Of a DNA stretch of 64,000 bases, positions 1-11,598 are shown piece after piece. Source of the stretch: Hibiscus mutabilis. Taxonomy: Eukaryota > Streptophyta > Magnoliopsida > Malvales > Malvaceae. Below the pieces are notes generated by a model, which was not told where the DNA came from, searched no databases, and saw only the letters and a program-made list of their open reading frames with translations. Numbering within the stretch: the first letter of the stretch is position 1; each line of letters begins with the position of its first letter. Made by a program: the position numbers and the translations under genes. Location of the stretch: positions 19,235,254-19,299,253 of the forward strand of contig CM033723.1 of NCBI GenBank assembly GCA_019671005.1. The letters are read 5' to 3'.

Positions 1-2082
1 GATGGTAGTGCAAGTTGATAGAAAATGGAAATTGAGACAATTTGTGTCTAATGTTGGTTAGCAAGCTTGGAGGAATTATTTGAAGATAAAATTGGTCATT
101 ATGGACCACAAATGAGTTTGTGAACGGTATAAGGAAGGAAGGAAATTTATGGAAAATTTTTATGCTGGATGATTAACTAGCTCAAGTGAAATATTGTTAG
201 AAGTGCATCTAACAAATGTTTATTTATATCCATATGATAAGTGAAGTTGGATCCGAATCAAAAAAAAAGGTTTGAAATACTATAAAGGAAGGATCAATAG
301 AGCTTAGTGAGGCATATTAATAAATGGCCAAGGTGAGTGCATTTTTAAATGTTTGTATTACATTGAAAATGGCATTGCATTTATCTATAATACATGATAT
401 GATACATTGCTCGACATGGCAAGCTTGATGGAATACCAGGTACAAATTATTGTTTGCATAAATGATGACCTATGTTTACCATGAATATTTATGATGAATC
501 ATGAAATATGAAATGTTTATATGTATGATTGAGTATGATGTTGAGTTAATGACGAAAGAAATGCCTAAAAATTGTGTATGAGAGTCCATGGTATAGTTGG
601 CATGCCATAGAGTCTTTAGCAGCTGCACCCTTATGTTCATGCTATCCCCACTGTGCCCGAGTGCACTATCGAGGTGCTTCATGTTTATGGGGAGCAAAGG
701 GTGTCCCTGAGTATGTACTCATCTTTACGTTTACGTTAGACACTACGATGTCATTTCAAGATGACTCGCGTACCTCGATCTCATATAGTGTACTTTGGGC
801 AATGATAAAAGAATCATGTCATGTAAACGAATCAAGTTACGTATATGAATCGTGTCATGAATGTGAACCATGCCATGAATACGGAACATGCCATGTATAT
901 GAATTTAACCACGTATATGAATTATGACATGTATCTGAATTACGCCAAGTATATGAATTATGCCAAGTACTTGAATTATGCCATGTATACGAAGAATGTC
1001 ACATATTTATGAAATATGCTACGTATATGAATCATGACATGTATACAAATTATGTTACGTATATGAATTATGTCATGCATATGAATTGTGCCATGTACAC
1101 GTATCATGTTATGTATATGAATTAAGTCCTGCATATGAATGATGTCACCTATATGAATTATGACACATATATGGATCCTGCCATGTATATAATTCATGTC
1201 ACATATATATATGAATTATGCCATGTATATGAATTATGTCATATTTATATAAACCATGTCATGCATGTGAATCATGCCACGTGTATGAAATATGCCATGT
1301 ATGTGAACTATGCCATGTATATGATTTACTTGGTAATAATGGAGTATTGGAAACTAGACTAGTTAGAAAATTATGACTTGCACATGAATATTGACTTACT
1401 ATGAAAACCTTGTTAGTACGATACTACCTTAGACAGAAACCATGCTAGTTTAATGTATAACATGTATTGCTTTATTTTACATTTTGATAAATAAGATTAT
1501 TGCATCACTAAGTTCATACTTAGCGTGTGTTTTATTTCACACGTAGGTTCTCTGAAAATAGACTAGCCAGGAGGAGCTATTAATTGGGAAGATCAAGTTA
1601 CTATCTGTAAATACAGTACGTACATCTTTAACGTAATTTGAAAGACTAGTGGGCAAGTAATAATTTAAGTGGGTAAATTGTTTTGTAAGTTTAAGTTTTT
1701 AACGTATTTATACATTGTTATGGAAGTATGGACTTAGAGAAATGATTTACTATTAATAACTATGAATTTTGACGCTGTTAAATGTTGTTTAACCCTAATC
1801 ACGTTAAAATTTGAAAATCAAGAAAGGGTCTAGGCAGTGTATATAGTTTTCATCCTGAATGATATTTTTATTTCAACAACTCAATTATGAATTTTATAAA
1901 TCAATTCAAGGTCAAAACAAGCTGCAATAGAATGACATAGTTTTTAATTCAAAATCGAGAAAGGGTTAAACTGCAAGAAGAATTTTAGTATAAAAGAAAT
2001 TTACAGGTCAAGATTTTTTTCAATGACTTTGTAACATCTTTAATGTATATTCGACTTACAAGTATACGTTAAGGTTGTTACA
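1..2082 (+). mobile_element. LTR 'I', Tekay-type, 5' end outside the window
   Basis: This is the inner and 3' part of a long plus-strand LTR with no coding content. It ends in ...GGTTGTTACA at 2082, the usual Tekay/Del LTR end. It carries two blocks also seen in other Tekay LTRs here: CATGCCATAGAGTC at 601-614 and a CACTAAGTTCATACTTAG block near 1507-1525, with the 18-bp minisatellite between them. Immediately after its end lies the leader of family-A element A'' rather than a primer site, so this is a 3' LTR or solo LTR inserted 16 bp from the A'' primer site. The family is not one of the other LTRs in the window. The short open frames at 574-1362 come from the minisatellite and are not genes. 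Confidence 0.7.
817..1328. repeat. 18-bp minisatellite, 28 units
   Basis: There are twenty-eight consecutive degenerate copies of an 18-bp unit close to TGCCATGTATATGAATTA. Three copies are 20, 20 and 22 bp long; all others are exactly 18 bp. Because 18 is a multiple of three, the array opens frames on both strands that translate to periodic His/Tyr/Glu/Leu-rich strings; these have no other sign of coding. It lies inside LTR I between the CATGCCATAGAGTC block and the CACTAAG block. Confidence 0.95.
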
Positions 2083-2116
2083 AAATTATCGCAAACCTGG
2101 CTTTGATTCCACCAAA
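2083..2116 (-). other. Primer-binding site and leader scrap of element A''
   Basis: On the minus strand, just inside the LTR that begins at 2117 (plus coordinates), lies TGGAATCAAAGCC. It is a degraded match to TGGTATCAGAGCC, the initiator tRNA-Met primer site of Tekay elements. Sixteen bases further the leader is cut by LTR I. The LTR at 2117-5349 is therefore the 5' LTR of a minus-strand element whose body lies beyond the left edge of the window, past LTR I. Confidence 0.75.
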
Positions 2117-2545
2117 TGTAACTCCCTCGACCCGGCCTAGTCGCAAGACCGAATCGAGCGAGCTATATTAGGTTTACCAAAGTAAATCATGAAGATGAAA
2201 ACTGAAACACGCTCGTTTTTTCTCTTTTATCTTGTCTAGATGCACAATTATTATCCTACATGTACATACTGATCACAGGTGAAAACCGAACTCCATTGGG
2301 CATCGAATTGACATCCAATTGAACACAATCGCAATTTAGGGACCAAGTTGCAATTTCAAAAACCTACAGGGACTTAGTTTTTTTTATGTTACCAAACTTA
2401 AATTAATCCAATTTCATGCATACATGTCAAAGATCAGCTCAAAACGAACATACATACTCATTCAATTGCATCCACAACATTCAGGGACTAAAACGTAAGA
2501 AACTAGAACTTCAAAATATTCCAAATAACTAATTTAAAGGTAACC

Positions 2546-2800
2546 GTATCGGTACGCTTACACGCGTTTTGATACGCCTTCGCTATTTAAAAGCCCCAGA
2601 GTTTAGTAGCCAAAACTCATTCTGATACGCCCCGCGTATTGACTTCATAAAAACATTATACCGTATTGAAACGCCTTCCGAGTACTAAAACACTGGCTAA
2701 TTTTTCCTTGGCCCGTATCGAAATAGTTGCCCGCGTACCAGTACGCTAAGCCTAAAATCGCTTACTTGTACCAAAACAGGGACACCCGTACCGGTATGTT
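2546..2800. repeat. Cluster of CGTATCGGTACG-type motifs (A'' LTR)
   Basis: This CpG-rich stretch in an otherwise AT-rich LTR contains repeated, partly palindromic words of the form CGTAYCGRTACG or CGTATCGAAACG. The cleanest copies are near 2546-2560, 2715 and 2735-2750, and near 2788. The same cluster occupies the matching place in the three other family-A LTRs of the window. Confidence 0.8.
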
Positions 2801-3549
2801 TGGACCTGTCAATCATACTAAAACACCCTAGCATGATTCTAGCATAGATCCAACATATCCAAAGGTCAAACCATCACCACAATCAAACCAAAATGGCCTT
2901 TTACAACCCGAGAGCAACAAAACAAACTTGCTCAAACATGGAGTTTAGCAAAACACCTCCCAGAACAACAACAGAACCACCATTGCCCTTATTACTTATA
3001 GTCTAATCCAAAAACATACTTTTGATACCAAGTCTTTTTGTGATCCTTTGCTTCCCGCTGCCTTCAAAGCCTTTAATTCTCTGCATTGATGGGCAAAAAG
3101 AGCGTAAGCACACTAGGCTTAGTGAGGAGTGCTAAAAAACAACACACCATCAATGCATTAAAACTATTTCTCAACAACACATTGAAATCTCATTTCAATC
3201 ATCTTTTAAACCACATTTAAAACATTATCATGCCTTGAAAACCATGCACTTAACATCTTTAAAAACCAACATATCAAACCATATGCAACATGTATCATTA
3301 ACCAATAGCAAATCCCATTGCTAAACCTCAATTTAAGCCTTCCCATGCATAGCAACCATATGTAAAGCTTAAAGAGTAGACAAGTATAAATCACATTATT
3401 TAACATAAACCTTTCAATGATACATTAATAATTATATTGGCTTACAAGTGATCATAACCAAGTTCCTTTACCAAAATAGTTCATCGGATACACAGATTCA
3501 AACAAGTGTTCTCCCAACACTTCATACATTCTCACTGCAATACAAGGTT

Positions 3550-3760
3550 CACACGTGAGAGTTTTCGGTACACATAAACCCCTCCATCGTTGTGACACCC
3601 ATGGTGGAGTATTTGGTACCCTATATAAACCCTTCAACACCACTCATCGGTAGATGTATAACCCCCTAATGGGAGTTTTTGGTACCATATAACCCATCAA
3701 CCATTAGGGTATTTGGATGGAGTTTTTGGTACACCAAATCAAAATCCCTCAACATCCAAG
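3550..3760. repeat. Degenerate tandem repeats in A'' LTR (~50-60 bp)
   Basis: This stretch has four diverged copies of a segment reading 'gagtttttggtac(c/a)...aaccc(c)tcaac' on the plus strand, spaced roughly 50-60 bp apart. The matching place in the inverted LTR at 6610-6830 has the same cluster as 'gttgaggggtttat...accgaaaactcc'. The LTRs of element A keep fewer copies (around 53750-53850 and 61510-61600). Confidence 0.65.
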
Positions 3761-6609
3761 GCGACTTATTATAGTGCACTATCAATCCTATGGCCGACCA
3801 ACTATATCGAATAACAATTTTCAAAACCACATCACTTGCCAATATAATTCACCATTTACTATTAACCCCACTATTTTTACAAGCATTTAACCAAACAGTT
3901 TCTCACATACTTTAAAACATGCTTAAATAGTAGGTACAATGTAAATCAAAACAAGCGCATAAAACTCTTTCTTAAAATCACGGCTGAGAGAGAAAACAAC
4001 ATCATACTTACTTTTGAGTTTAAACCAGCATTTCAAGCATAGATTAAACTCCCATAAACCACCTTTTAAATCATTTCAAAGCTGAAATCCACATTCCCAC
4101 TCACTGATTGCGAAACCTCAATTCGTCGACGCAAAATCAAGTGTCCAAAGCCTCCAAAGCTTCACCGATCGCTTTCGGACCGACCTCCCCTGTTTTAACC
4201 ACATTACAACAGAGGATTAATGCATCTCAATGCATTCAAAGCACTGCAACAACAATTCCTCACGGATTTCCATAATCCTTTCACAATTACCCAACTGCAA
4301 CAACTGAAATCATCATCAAACTCTTTCCAAACACAACCCAGCCACAATCTATCAATCTAAAACTTCAATCAACATCTAATAACATCTAAAAATAGGGTTA
4401 ATTCATCCATAAACATCCAGCAACTACACAGTCACCACAACTCTACAAAAAACACAAATCTAACAACCCAATCATCAAGGATTCAAGGAGTTTCAGGATT
4501 CCAATGTTAAAAACAACTTATCAAAATTATAATATATCCAAATTATGTTTAAAATCAATCCTTAGCACTGGAAAACATATCAAATTCGAATCTTCAATAA
4601 TTTCATCAATTAACCCAATTAAATCAATTATTCATTATAAAAACATAAAATCAGATTATAAATCATAAATCAAGGATCAAATACTTGGGAATATCAATAA
4701 AGAACCATCAATAGAGGAGAAGAACGAACCTTACCTCTATTGTGTGATTTCTCCCTCAATTGATTGATTAAAGCTAGAAAAACATAAGGTTTCAATGAGG
4801 TTTTGTAAATCAAAGTTAAAGAATCAATTATAAATCAAGAATCCAAGTAAAAGGATCTCTTACCTCTGGATTTTGATGAAAACAAGAGTGTTTGGCAGAA
4901 AAGAAGTGGAGAGAAAAGTTGAGAGAAAAAGTTACGTCAAAATTCTTTAAGATGATAACTAACTTTAATATCCAAAATCCCTTTTAATTATCTTTTAAAA
5001 CATATGTTAAAATAACTCAATTGAAGGGAGAAATCACCATCAAACACTTGGTAAAATAGCTCCTTAAGGATTCTAAAAATTTGACCCTTTTCAATTTAGT
5101 CACCTTTAAAAATAGTTTTCAAAAATTGCATTTTGGCCACTAACCAAAATGTCACCCTTCCAAATCACATTTTCCAAAATTGATTTCACCACTATTAATC
5201 ATATATTTAAATATGATTTTTAACTAATTTTCCATATTTTTATCTCACCGAAAAATATTTACTATTGAGTCTGACTCGAATCCCTAACCTAGTCCACTAA
5301 AGTGTCTAATAAACTTCAAAATCGCTAGGCCCAAAACCTGGGCATTACAAAGATTTTCTCTCCAATTCTCTCCAGCCAAACACTTTTCTCTTCTTCAAAA
5401 TCTTCAGGTAATGCTTTATTTTAATTCATCTCTTAATTTCGAGTGAGTTTATACTGATTTCCTAACAAAATCTTATTATTTTCTCTTTGTTTTTCTTATG
5501 AAAATCCATCCAATTAAGGGGAAAGTCATCAATTAGAGGTGAGGTTCGTCCTTCTCCTCTAATGCAAGGTTCTTTATTGAAATTCCCAAGTTATTGGTCC
5601 TTTATATGTGTTTTCTAATGGGTTTTTATGATTATAATGAAATTAATTGGTTTAATTGAGGTTTAAATATGGAAATTGATGAGATTTAGAATTGGACCTG
5701 ACTTGGTGCGTTCTTGATTGTATTGAAACATGATTTTGATGTTTTATGATGTTAATGAGTGGGTTTTAACATTGGAATCTCGAAACTATATGAATCTCTA
5801 ATTTTCTAGGTTGTTAGTTATGAGTTTTTTAGTAGTTTTTGGGTGTTTAATGAATGCTGGAGGTATAAGGAAGGTGTTAATGTGTTTTTGGATGTTAATT
5901 TATGTTAATTGATGGATGAAATCCTTAGGTTGTGGCTGGGTAAAGTTTGTACGGTGTTTGACGATGTTTCTAGTTAGTGTGGAAGGGTTATTGTTTGGGA
6001 AATTGATGAGGATTGTTGCAATATGATGTTGCTGGGTTGTTGAATGCACTTTGATGCATTGAAACCTATGTTTTGTGATGGTTAAAACATGGAAGATTGG
6101 TCCTCAAGCTTGAACAGACGGTTCGGAAGCTTTGGAGGCGTGTTTATTGTGTCAGCAAGCGAGGCTTTCTGTGTTGGTGAGTGGAAATGTGTTTTGTAGC
6201 TTTTTAAGGGTGGAAATTGTATTTGGGGGTTTAGATCAAGCTTGAAATGTTGTTATAAGCTCGGAAGTAAGTAGAGGATGTTTTCTCTCTCGATTTTAGT
6301 TTGGCAATTTGGTTTCATGCACTTGTTTTGATAAACTTGATTACTCACTGTATATGCATGTTTTGGGCGTGGTCTAATACTGGAAATTGATTATAAAATG
6401 ATGATGATGAATTGTGAGGTAATGCACAGTTTATTAATGTTTTTGAACATTGGTAAATGCAAGGTTTATTGCATTGGTTAAATGATTTTGATGATGCATA
6501 AGAAAACAGTGAGTTGTTGTTAATGAAATAATTATATTGGCAAGTGATTGTATGAAAATGTTTTGTAAATTCTATCATGGCCGGCCATAGGATTGACAGT
6601 TCACTATAA

Positions 6610-6830
6610 AAAGATGCCTTGGTTGTTGAGGGGTTTATATGTGTACCGAACACTCCATCCGAGTACCCTAACGGTTGAGGGGTTAATCCTACTGAAGACT
6701 CCCGTTAGTGGATTATACGTCTGATCATTGAGTGGTGTTGAGGGGTTTATGTGTACTGAAAACTCCATCACGGGTGTCACCACGGTGGAGGGGTTTATGA
6801 GCACCGAAAACTCCCATGTGTGAACCTTGA
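6610..6830. repeat. Degenerate tandem repeats in LTR J
   Basis: There are four imperfect copies of 'GGTTGAGGGGTTTATRTGTACCGAAAACTCC' type segments, starting near 6621, 6673, 6734 and 6784. They are counterparts of the cluster at 3550-3760 in the inverted arm. Confidence 0.65.
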
Positions 6831-7689
6831 AATGCTGGTAGACGTATGTTAAGTGTTGGGTGAACACTTGTTGAATCCGTCTATCCGATGTTATGTTTTA
6901 CAGAGAGGGACTTGAATAAAGATCACTTGTAAGCCAATGCAATTGATTATGTGTCATGGGATGAGTTATGAGGATTAGTGTTGCTTCGAACACGTTTTAC
7001 TCTTTAAGCTTTGCATTGGTGGCATGCATGGGAAAGCTTAAATTTAGGGTAGTAAATGTGACTTTGCTGTTGAATCCATGATACATGTTGCATTTGGTTT
7101 AGTAATCCATTTTGGAAATGTTAAGTGCATGTTTTTGATAAGGCATGATGTTGAAATGGTATTTGTAAGTGTTTTTGAATGTGGTTTCCAAAAAGAGTGT
7201 TAAATGGTTTTAAATTGCATTGATGGTGTTTAGTCTTTGAGCATACTTCACTAAGCCTAGTGTGCTTACGCTCTCTTTTACCATCAATGCAGAGAATTTA
7301 AGGTTGGAGGCAGCCAACAAACAAAAGGAAATCCAAGGACTTGAGTTTACAAAAGTATGGTTTCGGTAAAGACTTGTAGTAATAAAGGCAATGTGATCAC
7401 TTAGTGTTTTGGGAAGATTGTTTGCTTGACTCCTTGTATGCACAGGTTTCATATGTTGTTTTGGATTTGTAAGAGGTTTAAAGTAGTTGAGATATGGATG
7501 GATTTGTGTTTTGGATGTGGACTAGGAAGCATGTCTATAGACTTTGTGACTGATTGTGCTAGGTTGGTTCAAAATGCTGCTATGATGATGTTAAAGCATG
7601 TTAATGATGTTATAGGGTGTTTAAATATGTGTTAATGTTATTTGAAGTGAGCCAAAGTGTCAAATGTTGGACCTATAGGTCATTATAAG

Positions 7690-8095
7690 CCACTACGTAC
7701 TGGTACACGTACCACATGATCGGTACGCGGGGTCCTGTTAAGGCTTAAATTGTTGATTTAAAGCTACAGGTACTGGTACGCCTAGCTATTGTATCGATAC
7801 GACCTAAGGAAAATGTATACTGGTGCCGGTACATGTGTTTGAGTATCAGTATGAACCCTTTGATTTTAGTTTATTGTAACAGTACACGCGGTACTGTATC
7901 GGTACGCAATTTGGTTACTGGAAATCTGAGTTTTGAGAAAATGTGAAGGGGATAGGTACGGGTCAAAGCCGTATCAATATGGGTTGGTCAACTCATCATA
8001 TCAGTACGGGCATAAGTATATCATTACGCTAAGCCGTTATGTCTATTAATTCATATAGGTATGGGCTTTCCTGTATCGATACGCTACGCTATTTC
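7690..8095. repeat. Cluster of CGTATCGGTACG-type motifs (LTR J)
   Basis: At least ten copies or half-copies of GTAYYGGTACG and GTATCGATACG words lie in about 400 bp. Examples are at 7695-7727, near 7773-7800, near 7900 and at 8073-8084. They are counterparts of 2546-2800 and of the clusters in both LTRs of element A. Confidence 0.8.
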
Positions 8096-8479
8096 TATGC
8101 AATCTTATTTTGCTGAAGTTTGGAAATCTTGTAATTTAGTCCCTGGTTGTTTTAGATGCAATTGAACGAATTTGAAGGATTGTTTTGAGCTGAAAATAAT
8201 CATGTGAGCATGGAATTCGATTAATAAAGAATTGGTAACTTAATTTCTAATTAAGTCATTATAGTTTGTGGAAATTACATTTTGGTCTTTAATGTGAATT
8301 TGTGTTAAAATCAATTTTTAATTGAGACGTTTTCGTTGAGGCATGTTCACATAGGTAATTAACCAATGCATTTAGACTAGTTAAAAAAACAGTTTAGGTT
8401 ATTAGTTTAGGTTTGCTTCGGCAAACCTAATGTGATCTTCTTGGTTCAGTTTTGGCTAGGTTTGGCTAAGGGGGTTACA

Positions 8480-9741
8480 GTTCAATTGCCAAGCTACTTG
8501 GCAATGATAACCTGCTGGCATAGAAGATCTAAATTCCAGTTTGGACATATAATCTAGCATAGATTCTCCTAAACTAGCAGTGTTCAAAAAATTTATAAGT
8601 ACAAAATTGATCGAGGTAAAAAAATAGTGGTTTGGTATGAAAATTTTAATCCTACATGGAAAACTAATCTATGTGGCAACTGAAATTTAAACATGAATGT
8701 CATGGCAATAAATGTAAGGCAACCCACACCCCCAAACCTAAGTTGTGCATTATCCTCAATGCATGAAAACGCATATATACAAATGCAATGCATGCTTGAA
8801 ATGAAAAATATGAATGTAAGGAGTAGTTAAGGGGATGAGGACTCCTCTGTAGAATGATCTAGGCGAGTGGAGCAGGTCTTTCTCTTGATGTAGAATCCTC
8901 AATTTGGTGCTTCCTCCTCAGACTTAGTGTCCATATGCTAGGTCTCGGTCTTGGCAGAATCTTCATGGGCATATGACACTTAGTACATTAGCATAGGATT
9001 GCTGAGCTCTGGTATGATCAAGCTAAGGGCTGACTGGCATCCTTTTATTGCACGGAGCTTGGCTGGGAACTCCAAATATCATGGAAAAAGATTGTCTGAC
9101 ATTGCTTCAAGAGTTGTCCTTAGGGCATGGTCTTTGGCCCCAATACATTGCCATAGTGCAAGGTTTTGCTCCTTGCCCTTTTTGAAAGTTCTAGAAGAGG
9201 ATTTCTTGGTGTTGATAGATCTATGAGAGTAATGCCATAACATCAGCTGGCAATTGAGTGGTCGATTAAGCCTTACGTGTTTTGGCAGCAGGACTCGGAA
9301 TGGCCTCTTCGCAAAATTTCATGTGCTAAGAATCAAAAACCTTTCAAAACAGAAAAATATAACGAAAAAATAAAAATTCAAAGCTAAGATATCCTACGTA
9401 CCAAAAAGAAAATGACTCTTATAAATTATTTACAATGACCATACTGGGTTGGCAAAAAGTTAATGAATTTCCTCAAGGAGAATGGTCTCTTTGGCATTAA
9501 TCTAATTTCCTTCCCAGTAGTGCTTCATTTTGTGGCCCTTGGTTGGTAGATGGTAGCCTGTGGCAATTTGTTGCTTGAATAACCAACTTAGAAAATCAAA
9601 GAATTTCTTTCATGTGAGTATGCCAAACTCTCGATTGCATAATGAAGGATAATATTTTCTAAGTTGGTTTTCTAAGGTGCTTGAATAACCAACTGAAACA
9701 ATTTCTTTCATGTGAGTATGCCAAACTCTAGACTTTCAGCC
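8480..9741 (-). mobile_element. 3' region of Athila-like remnant 'G'
   Basis: This minus-strand 3' region of an Athila/Tat element is cut at 8480 by LTR J. Read on the minus strand from 8763 to 8721 it has the lineage-typical block 'cattgaggataatg...ttaggtttgggggtgtggg'. At about 9480-9560 the minus strand encodes ...KGHKMKHYWEGN, resembling the last residues of Athila/Tat pol (NGQRLKHY type). Between them, 8820-9470 is decayed sequence with no domain I could identify. Apart from this tail, no protease, RT, RNase H or integrase was found between gag and the 3' end, so nearly all of pol is deleted. Confidence 0.65.
9571..9733. repeat. Direct duplication of ~60 bp in G
   Basis: The segment 'gcttgaataaccaactta...tttcatgtgagtatgccaaactct' at about 9573-9632 recurs at about 9679-9729 with small differences, offset by roughly 100 bp. 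It lies between the gag tail and the pol tail, where the pol deletion must have occurred. Confidence 0.75.
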
Positions 9742-9777
9742 TTAGAAAACCAAAGTATCTCTTTGCTGAAAGTCTAG
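9728..9777. repeat. 13-bp perfect inverted repeat
   Basis: CTAGACTTTCAGC at 9728-9740 is matched exactly by its reverse complement at 9765-9777, with a 24-bp loop. It overlaps the last codons of the G gag reading frame. It has no U-tract, and nothing ties it to transcription ending. Confidence 0.85.
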
Positions 9778-11359
9778 AGAACCTTTGATTGAACTCAGCA
9801 CCCAGTAGTGCTTAGGCTTTGTTGCTCCTTTCTCCTTTGGTATTAAGATGTGTTTGAGGTGACTCGGCAATTGTTTCAGTTCCAGCTTCGGTGGCTCCTC
9901 AATGGATGGTTTTGGTGCCTGAATTGCTTTGTCATCTAACTTTAGTGATTCAGGCTTCCTGTGGTAGCTAATGATTTCATGCAACATGGGTGGTTAATCT
10001 AATTCCTGACTTGGCACGTCTTCATCATCAAGCTTCTTGGCATCAAAATCTGTTCCCTGGCAATTTAATGCCAAGTTCTCATCTAAAATAGATACCTTTA
10101 GTTCAACTGCATGGCATTCTTCAAGTTTAGCTACAAACTTAAAAGTTTTTTCAACATCAAAAATAGCATTTAATTGTTTTACCAAGGTAGGGTTAGCATC
10201 AGATTGTGATATGGCATTGCTAGTACTTGCTTCCCCTTTCCCAGGTTCCTTGGTTTCTTCTGATGGAACTTATTTATGCTCATGTAAAAAATTGGCACTT
10301 TTCCTTTTCGTCGAGCATTCTCTGCGTCACTTGGCAAAGTGCTGGGAGGTCTGGCATTAAGTGCGCTAGCAATCTGTCCTATCTAAAACTCCAAGTTCCT
10401 CATGGATGCTGCCGGACTCTGGACAATCGTATCATTACGCTTCATATAATCCTGTAGGGTGTTCTCATTGGATGATCTTTGCGCTGGACGTAGATTATTT
10501 TGTGCTCTTTGTGGTATCACATTTCGGTTGACTCTTGAAGGTGCATTGACATTAAAATGATGTTGACCATTGGCATTAAATTGGTTACCACCTAATTGTG
10601 GGTTGGTGGGGCATTCTTTTACATTATGATCCTCTCCACAAATAGTGCAAAATAATTCCAATGCCTTTACTTCTCGGACTTCAGCAGGCTTTTGTATTGT
10701 TTTCACTATATCAGTGAGGTTGTCCATTTGAACATTAATGGATGAAAATGCCTCAAGTTCCAACTTTCCACCTGATCTCGTATTGGCTCTCAATCTGGTG
10801 GTAGGGTATTGAAGATCATTGGTGGTAATTGTTTCAAAGATGCCATATGAATCATTATAATTTTATCCAGCAACGAACCATTTGCCACAGCATCTACAGT
10901 GGTCCTAGCATGAGCATTGAGTTCGGTGTAAAAAATCTCCATCTAGATCCAAGTAGGGAATCCATGCATGGGACATCTCCTCAACAGCTCCTTAAATTGC
11001 TCCCAAGTATCGCAGAAAGTTTCACCATCAGCTTGCCTGAATGTAGCAATTTCAATCCGCAGCTTGGCATTAAATTGAGGTGGCTAGAATCTCAAAATGA
11101 ACTTTTGGCATAATTCTGCCCACGAAGTAACTCAACCTGGTGGCAAGTAATTTATCCATAATTTTGCCCTATCTCACAAGAAAAATGAAAAGAGGTTCAG
11201 CCTTACCGTCTCTTCAGTCACACCAGGCTGGTGAAATAGCTGGTAAACCTCCATGAATTGCTTCAAATGCTGTCTTGGGTCTCCATTAGGTGATCCATCA
11301 AATTGACCTACATTAATTAGCAATTGAATCATTACTATTTTAAGCTCAAAGTTAGCCAT
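9742..11359 (-). pseudogene. gag: Athila-type gag, broken (element G)
   Basis: This encodes the capsid/nucleocapsid polyprotein of an Athila-like retrotransposon. The minus strand reads in pieces. 11359-11174 gives NFELK...QFDGSPNGDP.QHL...GVTEETVRLNLFSF, the gag start of the lineage. About 11113-10829 gives FRQADGETFCDTWEQFKELLRRCP, the capsid core. 10793-10383 contains the zinc knuckle CTICGEDHNVKEC (C-x2-C-x3-H-x4-C, the Athila spacing). 10185-9742 is an acidic linker ending in the EEPPKLELKQLPSHL motif that precedes the protease in this lineage. Frameshifts and stops separate the pieces. The protease does not follow; the frame runs into a duplicated and rearranged segment, so the gene is dead. 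Confidence 0.85.
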
Positions 11360-11598
11360 ATTTACCTCAGGACTAATCAGTCTTTAGGTATCAGAGCAGA
11401 AATAGCAGGAGCGGGCAGTATAACTGCAGGTATTGTCGACTTCTCCTGGTTATTGGCATCATTTAGGACACTTCCTAACTCACCATTCCGTTATGAGCCT
11501 TTTCTTGACATTCTCTTCTTAACCCATACATATACCAAATGAAGTAAAATAAACAAAAAAATGAAAATAAGCAAAAATTAAAACAATTAATCTCGTTG

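Larger units (their letters stand above)
2117..5349 (-). mobile_element. Family-A 5' LTR, minus strand (element A'')
   Basis: This 3233-bp LTR begins TGTAACTCCCTCGACCCGG and ends GGGCATTACA in plus coordinates. It is homologous end to end with the two LTRs of element A (52099-55523 and 59791-63267) but clearly older. It has the cluster of CGTATCGGTACG-like motifs at 2546-2800, the 'CTAGGCTTAGTGAGGAG' block near 3110-3128 and repeated 'gagtttttggtac...aaccc' segments at 3550-3760. No coding sequence was seen. It is the 5' LTR because a primer site adjoins its 2117 end. Confidence 0.85.
5350..8479 (+). mobile_element. Family-A LTR fragment, plus strand (element J)
   Basis: This 3130-bp LTR lies in the opposite orientation to 2117-5349 and begins abruptly inside the LTR at 'aagattttctctcc', about 440 bp in, judged from the matching point in element A. 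It ends ...TAAGGGGGTTACA at 8479. What follows is not a primer site, so it is a 3' or solo LTR. The simplest reading is that A'' inserted into this LTR at 5350, leaving the missing first part beyond A'', outside the window. It carries the motif cluster at 7690-8095, the tandem segment at 6610-6830 and the CACTAAGCCTAGTGTGCTTACG block near 7249-7271. No coding sequence was seen. Confidence 0.85.

Noticed and set aside
817..1328. Possible CRISPR-like array
   Set aside because: Units are contiguous without unique spacers, and the DNA is plant retrotransposon.
574..1362. Plus- and minus-strand frames translating to His/Tyr/Glu repeats
   Set aside because: Produced by the 18-bp minisatellite, whose unit length is a multiple of three; no start context or conserved domain.
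6345..7635. Several 70-100-codon frames in LTR J
   Set aside because: They fall in non-coding LTR sequence, conflict between strands and have no domain or homologous frame in other family-A LTRs.
8999..9226. 75-codon plus-strand frame
   Set aside because: No recognisable motif, inside the decayed 3' region of minus-strand element G.
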